NCBI GenBank assembly: GCA_963691705.1
Contig: OY829537.1
Coordinates: 55,962,304 to 56,026,303, forward strand
Length of the DNA stretch: 64,000 nt
Direction of reading: 5' to 3'
Source: Viola odorata
Lineage: Eukaryota; Streptophyta; Magnoliopsida; Malpighiales; Violaceae
This document shows, piece by piece, positions 1-11,823 of the stretch (position 1 is the first letter of the stretch; the number at the start of each line of letters is the position of its first letter). The translations under genes were made by a program, and so were the position numbers. Below the pieces are notes generated by a model that saw only the letters and a program-made list of their open reading frames with translations, did no database searches and had not been told where the DNA came from.

Positions 1-207
1 TCCAAGAAAAAGTTAGAGGATGGGTTATAAACATGAGATAGTGTAAAATATATATTAGCAGTTAAGATATTGTTTTGTGAAATTAAGTGGGTTGGGTTGG
101 GTGTTGTTATAGCTCTAAACCTTGGGCTTCAAGCCTTACCACAAAATTGAATAACGACTCAAGTTTACGTTTAAGTAGGTTGGGTGTTGTTATAACTCTA
201 CACTTTG
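1..207. other. Flanking sequence with a short direct repeat; no gene
   Basis: AT-rich sequence outside the first recognisable LTR. The motif GGTTGGGTGTTGTTATA occurs twice, near 96-112 and 178-194, about 82 bases apart. No coding frame or RNA gene is supported. Confidence 0.5.
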
Positions 208-1165
208 TGATACGATTCTAGTTGCGTAGGACGCATTGCCATGATTTGATCTAGTTCAAGGGTTTGGATTTCGAATGCAGAATGATAGACTCAACAAGTA
301 CGAACTTAGACCTCTTAGCAACCTAATTGATTTCAAGTGAGGGTTCTTGATCGAATTCTAGACCTATATTCAACTTGTGAATATCAACCTAGGGGAAACG
401 AACAAGTGGTGAACTTTCGGGGGAAACGAACAAGTGATGAACTTTCGGGTTTTACTTGCAATCTAATCGAGCGTTCGGTCTCAATTAGGAACAAGGTTCA
501 CACAGGAACAATTGAGATACTCTCTCAGAAGACAAAGTCTTAAAATTATCAAAATTAATGTAAGTATTACAAACAAGCAAAGCGGCTCTTTAAATAGTCA
601 AATGACTAAACCTAGTCATACTCAAACTAGGGTTACGCTAATCCTATTTGTTCAATAATGGAAACAACTAAACTAATTAATAATTAAATAAGTTAATTAA
701 GTCTCAAAGCAATAAAATTGGCATTCGCACGAGTGGGCCGAAAGTTGGCTCGGAAGTCTTTATCGCATGCCGACTTGCACTCTCCATGTGCGCTTAGGAT
801 TAGAATCAAGCCCTTGAACGATTCCCTCGTGCGTTTGACTTCAAACTTGGTCCAGTGATGCAGAGCATCTCGAAAAATAATATCAATCATCAAATTCCTA
901 CATTGGACCTTCCTGCTCCGAAATGGCTCAGACGGCCGTGTCGGACGCACTAGGCGCGACCATGAGTAGTGTCACAAGTCTTGGGGCTTTCTTCTCTAGC
1001 ACAACCTCTTTAATGAGTGCCTCTCACTCCAGCTCCTTGTATATGAGTGAAGATAACTTAGCTTGAAGCTTCTTGGCTCTCGTATGGGTTATAGGTCCGA
1101 TGAGCGGTAAGGGCACGGTTGGTGCGTGCGGCTGCGATGCGCTAGTGTTGGTGCGATCCTCATCA
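208..1165 (-). repeat. 3' LTR of a minus-strand chromovirus-like element
   Basis: Read on the minus strand it starts TGATGAGGATCGC (1165) and ends GAATCGTATCA (208). These ends match the TGATGCGA...ATCATATCA and TGATGCGATC...GATCGTATCA ends of the LTRs at 2653-3758 and 33776-34818. A purine-rich stretch lies just before it on the minus strand (about 1185-1166), the expected place for a polypurine tract. The polyprotein frame runs on into the LTR for roughly 60 codons (see the pol remnant). The matching 5' LTR is not in the window because the element is cut at 2652. Confidence 0.7.
392..447. repeat. 28-bp tandem duplication inside the LTR
   Basis: GGGGAAACGAACAAGTGGTGAACTTTCG is followed at once by a near copy with one or two changes (period 28, copies at about 392 and 420). 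It looks like a local replication-slippage duplication within the LTR. Confidence 0.7.
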
Positions 1166-2652
1166 TTCCCTCCCTTGTCGAAAGGATTCGTCCTCGAATC
1201 CGCGCCATCCTCATCATCACCTACATCAAATAAACTTAAGTCAGTAACATTGAAAGTAGCACTAATGACCCATACTCACTTGGCAAATCAAGCTTGTAGG
1301 CATTGTTGTTGATCTTCTCAATAATTTGGAAAGGACATGGCCTTTTGTGGCCATTTTTCCATGGCGTTGGGTTGGAAACCGTTCCCAGTGTAAGTGTAGC
1401 CAAACCCAATCACCTACATTGAAGGACACCACCTTCCTTCCATCGTTTCTCTTATGTGCCAACTTCTCATTCATTTGCTCAATATTGCGTTTGGCTTGCT
1501 CATGCATTTTCTTGACCAAGTCTGCCTTCTTAGCTCCATCTAGACTAGTAACATCATTGAGAGGCAAAGGGGTCAAATCCAAAGGTGTCAACTGATTAAA
1601 GCCATATACAATTTCAAAAGGTGAATAATGCGTACTAGAATGAATAGATCGGTTATAAGCAAATTCAATAAATGGTATATATTCAACCCAAGAAGAAACA
1701 TGCTTATTAACCAAAGTGCGCAATAAGGAACCAAGAGTTCGGTTAACCACTTTTGTTTGGCAGTCGGTCCGTGGGTGACAAGAGGTCGAATAGAGCAACT
1801 TTGTGCCAAGCTTCTTCCACAACACCCTCCAAAAATGGCTAACGAACTTCGCATCACGATCGCTAACTATACTCAAAGGCACACCATGTAAACGCACCAC
1901 ATCTTTGAAAAACAAGTTAGCCACTTGAGTCGCATCATTAGTAGTAGCACAAGGAATAAAGTGAGCCATCTTAGAAAAAATGATCTACTACTACAAAGAC
2001 GTTATCCTTCCCTTGCCGAGACTTAGGCAACCCTACAATAAAATCCATGGATAAATCCGTCCAAGGGTAGGAAGGTACGGGAAATGGCATATATTCGCCA
2101 TGGTTGGAAGCCCTAGACTTGGCCTTACGACACACTAAACATCGAGTGATAATATGGACAATATCTCGCTTTATATGAGGCCAATAAAAATGCTCTTTCA
2201 GAACATCTAGGGTTTTAGTCACACCAAAGTGACCCATCAATCTGCCACTATGTGACTCATTCACAAACAACTCACGCAAGGAACAATGTGGCACACATAA
2301 ACATTTTTTTTTGAACAAATATCCCTCATGTCTATAAAACGTAGACTCGGTTCTAGTCATGTAAGTCTTATAAATATCACCAAAGTCAGAATCAGTAGGG
2401 TAAAGTTCAATGATATGTGAAAATCCAAGCAATTTAGAAAAGAGTAGAAAGAAGCGCATACCTCTGCGATAGTGCATCGGCCACTATATTTTCCTTACCT
2501 TGCTTGTATTGGATGTGATAAGGAAAAGACTCTATGAACTCTATCCAAGTAGCATGGCGTCGGTTCAGCTTGCCTTATCCCTTGAGATACTTCAAGCTCA
2601 AGTGGTCCGTGTGGACTATGTACTCACGCAACATCAAGTAGTGTTGCCACAT
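990..2652 (-). pseudogene. Truncated chromovirus-like pol: end of RNase H, integrase, C-terminal tail
   Basis: On the minus strand the order is: end of RNase H (2640-2480, with VHTDHLSLKYLKG and then a [17 protein letters not shown] stretch), integrase zinc region (about 2290-2110, H..H with CLVC), integrase core starting near DLSMDFIVGLPKSRQG and continuing with SDRDAKF and a C-HPRTDCQTKVVNR stretch where the family has HPQTDGQTE, then a C-terminal tail with GPIT-TRAKK (about 1090-1060). A stop and a frame change separate the two integrase halves near 1970. RT, protease and gag are absent because the element starting at 2653 has landed in the RNase H. The sequence is Ty3/gypsy; placing it among the plant chromoviruses rests on the tail motif and is less certain. 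It is not functional. Confidence 0.85.
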
Positions 2653-3758
2653 TGATGCGAATCCTCGCACAAACCCTAATTCGTCGCACGCCACATACGC
2701 GCGCCAAGCGACTAGAGCCGAGGAAGGCGAGGGAGCGTGCCAAAGATGCAACGAGGACTCAAGAGAGGTTAAGACGGACCTCGCGCATGGAGATAAGGTC
2801 CAAGGCACGAGCAGACCGAGCTGAAGCACGAAGGATGCGCATAGCGCATGCGCACACGCTAACGGATGCGCCTAAGAAGACCGTCTGAGCCAAAACATCG
2901 AAGCCGAGCTTTGATCATGACTCCAGCATAAATACAAGACTGTTTGGGATGTTAGGAGAGTCGTGTCCAAGTTTAGGCTCAATCACACGGGTAGATTGCA
3001 AGATGGCTCGGAGTGACCTAATCGCATGCACCAAGGGTGCGCATAAGCACAACAGGAGCGTTTAAGAGGACCAAGTGTGCTCGGGTGAGGTTTCTTCAAG
3101 CGACCAGCCTTGTAACATGTATTTTGACTTGTTAGGAAGGTTTGGGCCAAGTTTCAGCCCAAACGCACGAGGGAATTACGAGATGGCTCGAGTGCCCATT
3201 TGGGTGCACATTGACCGAGCCACGGTCAAGTCCGACTGGACTGAGAGTGAGCCATGGTGCGGCCAGCTGAGCGGAGCTTATGAGAAGCTTTTGGATTTAT
3301 TTGTATTTATTTATGTAATTATTAATTAGCTAAGTTAGAGTTATTTCTTAGTTAGAACAACTAGTTTGATTAGAATTAGAACTTGTAGTTTTACTTAAAC
3401 TTGTACTAGGCTTTGCCTATATAGCCGATTGGCTTCATTAATGAATCAGGCTATTTTTCCCCAAATTGATATTGAGACTTTGTCTTGGAGAGTATTTACT
3501 CTTGTTGTTCGTGGACTTGAACCTTGTGCTTTTCCTTCAATTTCGCAAGCTAGGGCTAAGGCAAGTAAAAGTGAAGTTGTGACCATTGTTTGTTCCTTAG
3601 GGTCACAGGGCTGAACCTAATACAAATAATAACCTCATTAGGTGATAACTATGCTGACTAACAGTTCATCAAAGGTCCCCAAGTGAGTCTATCCACCAAA
3701 TTCCGCGCCAATCTCAAACCTTAGAACTAGATCGTCATAGGCAACTAGGATCATATCA
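2653..3758 (+). repeat. 5' LTR
   Basis: It starts TGATGCGA and ends GGATCATATCA just before the PBS-like TGGTAGCGGAGC. Sequence up to about 3720 is shared with 6977-8002. It carries about 49 bases near 2720-2790 that the 3' LTR lacks, and the 3' LTR has a short duplicated AAGGCAAGTAAAA segment near 7820-7855 that this copy lacks. The two copies therefore diverged well after insertion. Confidence 0.8.
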
Positions 3759-3759
3759 G

Positions 3760-3772
3760 TTGGTAGCGGAGC
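3760..3772 (+). promoter_or_regulatory. Primer-binding-site-like sequence
   Basis: TGGTAGCGGAGC lies two bases after the LTR end. It matches the common plant initiator-Met PBS (TGGTATCAGAGC) at 10 of 12 positions. The same variant follows the LTRs ending at 34818 and, further altered, at 33125, so it is a family trait rather than a random mutation. Confidence 0.6.
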
Positions 3773-4668
3773 TATAGGCGTTCAAGGTTTGATTTACATC
3801 CTTGCTATCCTTTAATTTTTATTTATTTATCAATTGTTGAGATTGATTTTCGTTCTACCCTATCTAATCAATCTCCTTGTAGCCTAAGTGTGTTAGTGTG
3901 TCGAGTTGATCTAGGGTTCTAGAAATAGTTGTCTTGTGTGTGTTCTTATTTTGTGTCGATTTATAAACAAAAAAAAAAAGTCGCCCATAGTGTCTTTAAG
4001 TTGAGTACTGTTTTGAGTAAAAAAATAATCATAAAAATACAAAGTTTCCATTAGTTAGTTGTTATTTGATTTCGTTCAAAAGAGTCAAAAAAAGAAAGAG
4101 AAGAAGAGTTATTTTGAAACAGAAACGATTTCGAATACAGAAAAGAGTAGTATTCGAAACTGGAGAAAAACAAAATTCAAGGAACTTAAAGGTTTTAGCT
4201 TTCCATAGCAACAAGAATCATCAACATCGGACACAGGAATCAAAAGTTGGAGCAGGAGGGACAAGTGACGCGCACACACACACACCATTCATGGTTTGTG
4301 AATTTATTTAAGTCTTCCTATTTGATCTTGAGATTTTATTTGATTCCAGCCCTTAAATCCTTTCTAATACAGCCTAGAAAGAATTTAGTTGGTTGATCTT
4401 TGCAACTAAATTATTTGTTAAGCATCTAAATTCTTTTGAAGCCGAGTTGTCTTTGTAAAATTTCCTTGGAAGCGTTTCTTCAAATTCTCTAGTCTGTCTT
4501 AAGGGTTTGAGTGCAGGAACAACAACAAGGACTTTGAGACAAAGTGAGTGAGTATTGTGAGTTCAATAGAGAGTTAAACACGAGAGCAAACACGTGAGGG
4601 AGTGATAGTATTTTCTAGGGCAACTTTACGCTTTCTTGTTTTAGTGATTTGAGTTTCAGGTTCATACA
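3773..4668 (+). other. Untranslated leader between PBS and gag
   Basis: No coding frame is supported. The stretch is T- and A-rich, with a purine-rich part near 4075-4160. GCAGGAACAAC near 4515 and TTTCAGGTTC just before the gag ATG resemble splice acceptors, as also seen before the related gag at 35810, so a leader intron is possible. Confidence 0.4.
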
Positions 4669-5841
4669 ATGTCTGATCAATCGGACGGAAGAGGAGAATC
4701 AAAGGTTGAGTGGATGCTAGAGGTGATCATGGCTTGGCTTGAAGCAATAGAGGCTTTAGAGACACACGATCACATAAGGGAGGGAGCCAAGAGACCCGTG
4801 GATAGAGTACCGCTAAGGCATAACCCTAGAGATGTTTCTAGTCATCGAGTGCATCCCGGAGGAGGTCTTAAAAGTCCACGACATGAAGTGGCAGAAAGTG
4901 AGGATGAGGACCGAGAGTGGACTGCACCGAGAGCAAGGCGTGAGCCAAGGGTTCCCAACACAAACCCTAGGAGGGGACCCGAATGCCAAGCGACTTATGC
5001 GCATTGGCATAAGAAACATGAGTATGATAAGGAGGCCTATGAGAGGCGAGAGTGGTATGAGAGATTTGATGATAGGAGACCTAGGTTTGAGGATCAAATT
5101 GACGCAAACGTAGGGAGTGCCAAAATACCATGTTTTGAGGGGTTTAATAATCCAGATATGTACTTAGCGTGGGAAAGGGAAGTGCAATCTATTTTCCTTT
5201 GTCACAATTATTCCAAGGAGGAGAAGGTGGATTTGGCATCTGTTGAATTCAGAGGGTACGCCATTCAGTGGTGGGATCAAGTGAATACAGGTAGGGCGAG
5301 AGTTGGAGTCGGTCCCATTAGTACTTGGGCTGACATGAAGATTTTGATGAGATGGCAATATGTTCCCGCCAACTTTCAAGGAGATTCTCGTCAAATATTG
5401 GAGACTCTAACTCAAGGGAGTAAGTGTGTTGGTGAATATTTCAATGAGAGGAGTGAGGACAGCCCGCGGCCATTCAATAGGAAAACGGTTCCTAAGGGCA
5501 AGAGTAACCATTGCGAGATAGTCGAGGATGGACGAAGTTCACCCTTGCACCATCAATACCAACACAAGTATATGAGGATCAAAATTGGCTCATTGAGTCT
5601 TATTATGATTTTGAGAGAGAAAAGAAAAGAGAGAAAAACAGCTCACATGAAAATAGAGAGCATGTGGAGAGAATTTGTGAGAAAAACATCCCGCAAGAAA
5701 ATAGAGAGCTTGCGAGAGGAAAACACATGCATGAAAAGAGTGAGAATGCAGAGAGTGGCATTTATAGAAAGAGAGAGAGGAGTGATGATGCCAAGGGAAA
5801 AGAAGAGAGGAAAGCATTGGTCAAAAATAGTTTTGGCATAA
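4669..5841 (+). pseudogene. Gag remnant of the non-autonomous element
   Basis: An open 390-residue frame. Residues about 135-265 look like a plant retrotransposon gag (capsid-like) domain: a charged ERREWYERFDDRRPRFEDQ lead-in, then IPCFEGFNNPDMYLAWEREV, YAIQWWDQV and ADMKILMRWQYVP. After residue 270 the frame becomes a Lys/Glu/Arg-rich tail (about 5560-5830), typical of the charged spacer after gag in this group. No CCHC zinc knuckle is visible. The start ATGTCTGA matches the start of the related gag at 35810. Whether the protein is still made is unknown. Confidence 0.7.
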
Positions 5842-6960
5842 GCCACCTAAAACCGTTTGAATTTGTACCTTCTAACCCTAACCCTAATTCATTTCCTTCT
5901 CTACTTCTATTGTTCCTTCTCATGTGCAGGAAATTGATGGATTAAGTCCAGAAGAGAGGAACAATACGCTACTGCTAAGGAAACGCAAAGGGTATTGTGC
6001 CGAGAGTGAGATTAGTGCGGCTAACCTTAGTCACAAAGGTTTGTTGCCCCTTTCATTTCTTAGGTCTGATTTGAGTGAGTACTTTGACACCATTGATCTT
6101 TATAATACTGCTCGTATTAATTTATTTAATGATGTAAGTATTCAAGAGCTAAAGACTAGATCACTTACCTTTGAGGATTATTTTCTAAGTCGCAAAATTA
6201 ATAAAAGGTCGATTGAGTCTAAGGAAGAGTTAGTTGTGTCTAGGGCAGAATGTGAGTATACTTTGGCCAATTTTGCACAACTAATATTGCTAAGTTGAGT
6301 TTGGAGTGAGTCTTTCCTTTGTATGGATTGTCACTAGGTAAAGTTAGCGAGCGCTTAAAGGAGCCTAGATCGAGAGTTGTGGAGAACCTCAAGCGTGATG
6401 AAGGCATATTACTTACCACAACTCGAGAGAGCCGAAGGTGGAAGAACGAAGTCTTGGAGCTGTTTGGTATTCATTGGTTTGTAAGTTTGAATTTGTTGAT
6501 GATTTTTCACTTTTATATATCTCTAACAAATTCGCTTATGGATTTATACTTGTGGTGCCGCTAAATCCTTTGTCTTTGAGTTACTATGCAAGTTTAGGGA
6601 ATGACAAGGATTCGGTGATGGCAAAGATACCAAAGGAGCAAGCCGTGGCTTATATGGAACGCTTAGGCGTTTCTTGTACGAATCATGGCTACAAGAGAGG
6701 ACTTCGCTTGTTCTTCAAGGTCCTTGATTGGGATAGGATGTGCTTACACCAGACATGAATTCCTACTCAATCCGAGGAGATAGCTACTGCTTTGGGTGAT
6801 GGATCAACCCAACCCGTTGCCAAGCGCTTAGACACCAAAGACGGATTGGATGTCTTGGGTAATTTCAAAACTAGTTGTGTGCCTTTTGTTCGTGCTAACT
6901 TAAGGTATTGTGTCGCAAGTACTATTTTGGATCCTAAAGAGGATTCGAGGGCGAATCCTT
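5842..6960 (+). pseudogene. Decayed internal region after gag
   Basis: Short open stretches in shifting frames (for example 5924-6298 and about 6590-6758) with no protease, RT, RNase H or integrase motif that I can recognise. The last one runs through SRANPFKGGGND into the 3' LTR, the same wording as the tail of the minus-strand pol remnant (SRTNPFDKGGND). This identifies it as the end of the polyprotein frame of the same group. Most of pol has been deleted. Confidence 0.55.
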
Positions 6961-6976
6961 TCAAAGGGGGAGGGAA
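6961..6976 (+). promoter_or_regulatory. Polypurine tract
   Basis: CAAAGGGGGAGGGAA sits directly against the TGATGCGA start of the 3' LTR, where plus-strand priming is expected. The same purine run precedes the LTR at 1165 on the minus strand. Confidence 0.65.
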
Positions 6977-8002
6977 TGATGCGAATCCTCGCATAAACCC
7001 TAATTCAACGCACTCCACACGTGTGTGCCAAGCGACTAGAGCCATTAAGACGAACCTCGCGCATGGAGACAAGGGCCAAGGCACGAGCAGACCGAGCTGG
7101 AGCACGAAGGATGCGCATAGCGCATGCGCACATGCCAACAGATGCGCCTAAGAAGACCGTCCGAGCCAAAATATCAAAGAAGAGCTTTGATCATGACTCC
7201 AGCATAAATAAAAGACCGTTTGGGATCTTAGGAGGGTCATGTCCAGGTTTGGGCTCAATCGCACGGGTAGATTGCAAGATGGCTCGGAGTGACCTAATCG
7301 CATGCACCAAGGGTGCGTATAAGCGCAACAGGCGCGTTCAAGAGGACCAAGTGTGTTCGGGTGAGGTTTCTTCAAGCGAACAGCCTTGTAACATGTATTT
7401 TGACTTGTTAGGAAGGTTTGGGTCAAGTTTCAGCCCAAACGCACGATGGAATTGCGAGATGGCTCGAGTGCGAATTGACCAAGCCACGGTCAAGTGCGCT
7501 AGACCGAGAGCGAGCCATGGTGCGGCTAGCTGAGCGGAACTTATGAGAAGCTTCTGGATTTATTTGTATTTATTTATGTAATTATTAATTAGCTAAGTTA
7601 GAGTTATTTCTTAGTTAGAACTCCTAGTTTGATTAGAATTAGAACTTGTAGTTTTACTTAAACTTGTACTAGGCTTTGCCTATATATAGTCGATTGGCTT
7701 CATTAATGAATCAGACTATTTTTTCCCAAATTGATATTGAGACTTTGTCTTGGAGAGTATTTACTCTTGTTGTTCGTGGACTCGAACCTTGTGCTTTTCC
7801 TTTAGTTTCGCTAGCTAGGGCTAAGGCAAGTAAAACCGGCTAAGGCAAGTAAAATCGAAGTTGCGACTATTGTTTGTTCCTTAGGGTCACAGGGCTGAGC
7901 CTAATACAAATAATAACCTCATTAGGCGACAACTAGGCCGACTAATAGTCCATCAAAGGTCCCTAAGTGAGTCTATCCACTAAATTCCGCGTCAATCTCA
8001 AA
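6977..8002 (+). repeat. 3' LTR, truncated at its end
   Basis: It matches 2653-3720, ending at CAATCTCAAACC. The last 40-odd bases of the LTR are missing and MULE TIR sequence begins at once. Confidence 0.8.
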
Positions 8003-8152
8003 CCCCTTGTACTATCCGCGAAAAATAAAAATCTCCCTGAGCTTCAAAATAGGCATTTCAATTCCCCTGAACTACCATTTTCGCGCAAGTTGCCTTTTCT
8101 GTTAGTTTTACTAACGGGACTATTAGTTATGACTCTTGAGAGCCGGTTTCCT
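8003..8152 (+). repeat. Left TIR of the MULE
   Basis: Starts near CCTTGTACTATCCGCG and runs to GAGAGCCGGTTT. It is the inverted counterpart of 15723-15887, with many substitutions. The outermost bases found at the right end are missing. Confidence 0.8.
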
Positions 8153-8700
8153 CACTCGTGGCTCCCGGTAAATAAATAAAATTGCAACCTGTAAAATTTC
8201 AAAAGGGAAAAATAAAAATTAGTTAGTGGACATGAAACATAATTAAACTAGGAACTGAAAAAACTCTGGTGCACATCAAATCAATACTAGGTAAGTGGCA
8301 GGGAAGAGAGATTGCACAAGATTGCTACGATTAAGACCACAATAGGCAGAGAAGGTTGAAGACGAAGTCCAGGAGGAACGCCGACGAACGAAAGAAGTAA
8401 AGGTTACTATCCTCTGCCACTACGAGGTGAGCGAAGGGAGGGAAACAATTATTCTATCCCGTGGCTACGAGGTGAAGGAAGAAAGGACCACCAGTTATGG
8501 CGGGCTGACTCCCTCTCAAAAGCAAGGTAAGTGACTTGTCTTTTCTCTTTTTCCGCCTTAATGACAACGAAACAAGTGTTTCCATTGAAAAGTGTGTTTT
8601 CTTCATCTTCTCACCTTTTGATTTTGTCTCTCTGTCTTGTTATGCGATTTAGGTATTTTGGTGGTTGTCTTATTTGACAAACTGAAACGTTTTTTACCAT
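8153..8700 (+). other. MULE 5' region; no gene recognised
   Basis: A noncoding-looking stretch between the left TIR and the first transposase ORF. It presumably holds promoter and leader sequence. No motif is clear enough to call. Confidence 0.4.
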
Positions 8701-9963
8701 TTGTTGTGGTTCTACTATGTTTTAGAGTTTGTAATAAATTTGAATAACTCCATAAATATTGCTTTCATATTTACTAAAAATGTAGTGCAATGCCATGAGA
8801 GGATGCATTTGAATGTGAAAATCTTCATGGGTGGAAGATGGATCCTAGTTCCAAAGTTGATGTATATAGATGTAGTGGTAGAAAGTTTCTGGATTGAACA
8901 TGATGAGCTAACAATAGTAGACATAACTAATATAGTGGTAAGGAAAGGATACCTTAATGCTCTACATTATAATTGTAAATATCCATGGGAAGAAATGGAG
9001 GAAGGCATCAAGGGTTTGAAAAAGGAGAAACATATGCAGAGAATCATTGCAGAGATGCTAAGAAATGGTGAGGAGACATTTGAAGTGTATGTGGATCATG
9101 GCATCAATACCCTTATATTTGTTGAGAATCTAGACACTAGTGATGAAGAGATGGAAAATGTAGTAGGGGGTGATACTGTAGATGATACAGGTTCTGCTAC
9201 TGTAGGGGTTGATGATATGTATGTAGGTTCTGGTGTTGAAGATGAAGTAGGGGGTGTTCCTTTATTGCTAACCTTTGAATTTGGAGAGAACAATGAATCT
9301 GTGGGTGGAGATGAAGTTGTGGTGGAAAGTTGTGATGATGATAGTTCAGATATTGACAGGGTTAGTGCAGCTGATATAGAGTGTGATGAGAGGATTGAAA
9401 TAGAGGGATTGCAAGAGATAGACCCTAAGAATGGGTCTAACCATACAAGTCATGAGCCTACAACTAGACCCAATTCAAAGCAAGATAGGCATAGGTACAG
9501 TAACTTCAGTTTGAATGGGTTTGAAAATGAAGCTACTGAGGAGAGCCAAGGTATAAGGCTATCAATTGAGGCAGACTCAAGGAGGGCAGAGAAAGGGAAA
9601 TCACCAGTGGGTGGTCATGAAGGTGATGGAGATGATGAACATAATTATAATAGCCACATTGACAGAACTTACAGTTGGGAAGTGGAGGATAGTTGTAGTA
9701 GTGGTTCTGAAGAGCTTAGTGACTTTAATGATTCTAAAGATGAGGAAGAAGAGGATATATTTGCTATGGAGCCTGAGGAAATGGTTGTGGAGTTTGAGGA
9801 AGTAGATGTGGGGGTTGAGCAAGGCAGAAATGACAGAGTTAATAGGCCACAAGTAGTAACTTTTGGTCCAGGTGTGCGTGATGTTGAAACTGATTATGAG
9901 GATAGTGATAGATTAGACCCCATTGTTCTGACAGTGAGGATGAAAGGGAACAGATCAATGTGA
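8701..9963 (+). CDS. N-terminal part of the MULE transposase (PB1-like region plus acidic linker)
   Basis: An open frame of 420 residues. Residues about 40-155 (MHLNVKIFMGGRWILVPK through EVYVDHG) resemble the PB1-like N-terminal region of many plant MULE proteins. The rest is a long Asp/Glu/Ser/Gly-rich linker. The first 30 residues are hydrophobic and probably upstream noncoding sequence that happens to be open, so the true start may be the Met at residue 36. The frame stops just before the DNA-binding part, which continues in another frame at 9964. It would supply the non-catalytic half of the transposase. Confidence 0.7.
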   Translation: MLWFYYVLEFVINLNNSINIAFIFTKNVVQCHERMHLNVKIFMGGRWILVPKLMYIDVVVESFWIEHDELTIVDITNIVVRKGYLNALHYNCKYPWEEMEEGIKGLKKEKHMQRIIAEMLRNGEETFEVYVDHGINTLIFVENLDTSDEEMENVVGGDTVDDTGSATVGVDDMYVGSGVEDEVGGVPLLLTFEFGENNESVGGDEVVVESCDDDSSDIDRVSAADIECDERIEIEGLQEIDPKNGSNHTSHEPTTRPNSKQDRHRYSNFSLNGFENEATEESQGIRLSIEADSRRAEKGKSPVGGHEGDGDDEHNYNSHIDRTYSWEVEDSCSSGSEELSDFNDSKDEEEEDIFAMEPEEMVVEFEEVDVGVEQGRNDRVNRPQVVTFGPGVRDVETDYEDSDRLDPIVLTVRMKGNRSM

Positions 9964-11823
9964 AATTTCCAGAATTCAATGAGGGTAGAGATATAAAGGG
10001 AGAAATAAAATTGGAGGTTGGAATGAAGTTTGCCAGTCCTGATATTTTTAGGAAGGCTTTGAAGGCATACTCACTATAGATTGGACATGATTATAGGTTT
10101 GAGAAGAATGAGAAGAGTAGGATCACTGCCCATTGGAAAAATAAATATGGATGGAGAATACATGCTTCACCATCAGTAGACAGGACCTACTTCCAGATAA
10201 ATACCTTCAGCAACACTCACTACTGTGGAAAGGACCTAGAGCACCGTAGAGCATCTTCCAAATGGGTTGCTCACACATATTTGGTAGACTTCAAGGATAA
10301 TCTTGATACTGATTTGGAGATCCTTGCAAGTAGGGTGAGTAGAGAGAAATTTGTTACAATTTCACGCCATAAGATGGTGAGGGCGAAGAAAATAACACAA
10401 TTTGTTATTAAGGGAGAGCATTGTGAGCAATATAGGTTATTGTGGGGTTATGTTGAGGCTATTTGAAAATATAATCCTGGTAGCACAGTCAAAATAATTG
10501 GCCCGCGTAGTATTTTTTAGAGGATGTAAATGTGTCTTGCAGCTTGTAAGAGTGGATTTTTGAAAGGATGTCGACCATTTATCGGCATTGATGGTTGTCA
10601 TTTGAAAGGGAGATACAAAGGCCATTTATTGTTAGCAATAGAAAAAGATGCAAATGGTAACATATTTCCTATTGCATGGGTAGTAGTGGATTTAGAATGC
10701 AAGGACAACTGGTTGTGGTTTCTGCAGAGGTTACAAGACGACATTGGGGCACTAGATGAATGGTGCTTTATGTCTGACAGGCAGAAGGTAATTTTCACCC
10801 GTTAGTATCATATTCTATAAGTCTATCTAGCATATGCTTTCTTATGCAGGGTTTGTAAAATATTTTCGATACTACACTGAAGGAGGTGGATCATAGATAT
10901 TGTGTGAGACATATTTGGAATAATTTCAAGGGTAAGTTTGGAGGAAATTGGCATATGAAAGACCAACTATGGGATGCAGCTAGAGCATACACGACCACAA
11001 AGTTCAACATCCATATGGAGAAAATCAAGTGTGAAAGTCCAACAACATATGCATGGTTGAAGAGGATACCTCCTCAAAGGTGGTCAAGACATGCCTTCAA
11101 CCTATAGGTGTTGTGTGATCTTCTACTGAATAATCTTTTAGAAAGTTTCAATTCTTACATCAGGTAATGTGTGATCTTCTACTGTACAAATTTGTTCATG
11201 TACTCTAGTTTGTGTAAGTTACAAGATAGCTGAGTTTTTTTATGTTTGCGTGTCAGACTTGCATGGAAATAACTAATATTGACTTGTCTGGAGATTATTA
11301 GAAGATTGCTCATGAAGAGGTTCTACATGAAATATCAGAGGATGTTGTTGTATCAGGGGAAAATCTGCCCAAAATGGTTCAATAGGCTAGACAAATGCAT
11401 TCAAGAATGTCAATCATATATTGTGTATCCTCATTCCCAGATACAAAAGTTTGAGATATAGCTCATTAGTGGTGAAAAATGCACTTGTGACATGCAGCAG
11501 AAGACTTGCTCATGCAGAAGGTGGGACTTAACTGGAGTGCCATATAGGCATGCAGTTGTTGCCCTCTTGTTCTTAAAAAAATGTCCTCATGACTTTGTAC
11601 ATGTGGCTTACCGAAGGAGCACATTCCTGGAAGCATACAAGGATGGTATTCTGCCTGTTCTAGATCAAAGTGAATGGCCCGCGGTTTAGGGGAATTATGA
11701 TGTGAGGCCTCCAGAACGTATGCTGTAGAGTGGTAGACCTAGACATAAGAGAAGGAGGGAAGCTGGAGAAACCAATCCACCCAACCCAAATAGCGTGACA
11801 AGGTCTGGGTTGGTGATGACGTA
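9964..11823 (+). pseudogene. MULE transposase: DNA-binding, catalytic and SWIM regions, broken
   Basis: In order: a MuDR-type DNA-binding region (about 10020-10480, MKFASPDIFRKALKAYS then RITAHWKNKYGWRIHASPS); the MULE catalytic core (about 10550-10790, FIGIDGCHLKGRYKGHLL then DLECKDNWLWFLQRLQDDI); a HRYCVRHIWNNFKGKF stretch (about 10895) with AWLKRIPPQRWSRHAF after it; and a SWIM-type zinc finger (about 11480-11560, CSC then GVPYRHAV). At least five stops or frameshifts separate these pieces, and the spaces near 10800-10880 and 11110-11280 may be former introns. The coding sequence is interrupted at 11823 by a solo LTR and resumes at 13275. It is inactive. Confidence 0.85.

Larger units (their letters stand above)
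2653..8002 (+). mobile_element. Non-autonomous chromovirus-like LTR retrotransposon
   Basis: LTRs start TGATGCGAATCCTCGC at 2653 and 6977, in direct orientation. Between them are a PBS-like site, a leader, a gag remnant and poorly recognisable downstream sequence, with no RT, RNase H or integrase. The inserted copy interrupts the RNase H of the minus-strand element at 990-2652. The 3' LTR is cut off about 45 bases before its expected end by the MULE boundary at 8003, so no target-site duplication can be tested. It would need enzymes from a relative to move. Confidence 0.8.

Noticed and set aside
1073..1595. Plus-strand frames across the integrase remnant and LTR
   Set aside because: The minus-strand reading gives integrase and tail; the plus reading shows no domain.
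4813..5097. Minus-strand frame opposite the gag at 4669
   Set aside because: It mirrors the gag coding region and has no motif; a shadow frame.
5870..5890. Telomere-like CTAACCCTAACCCTAA
   Set aside because: Only two to three imperfect units, not the plant CCCTAAA repeat, inside a retrotransposon.
8003..8012. A 9-bp MULE target duplication
   Set aside because: The left TIR tip is missing, and the flanks (LTR tail versus old Tat LTR tail) do not match.
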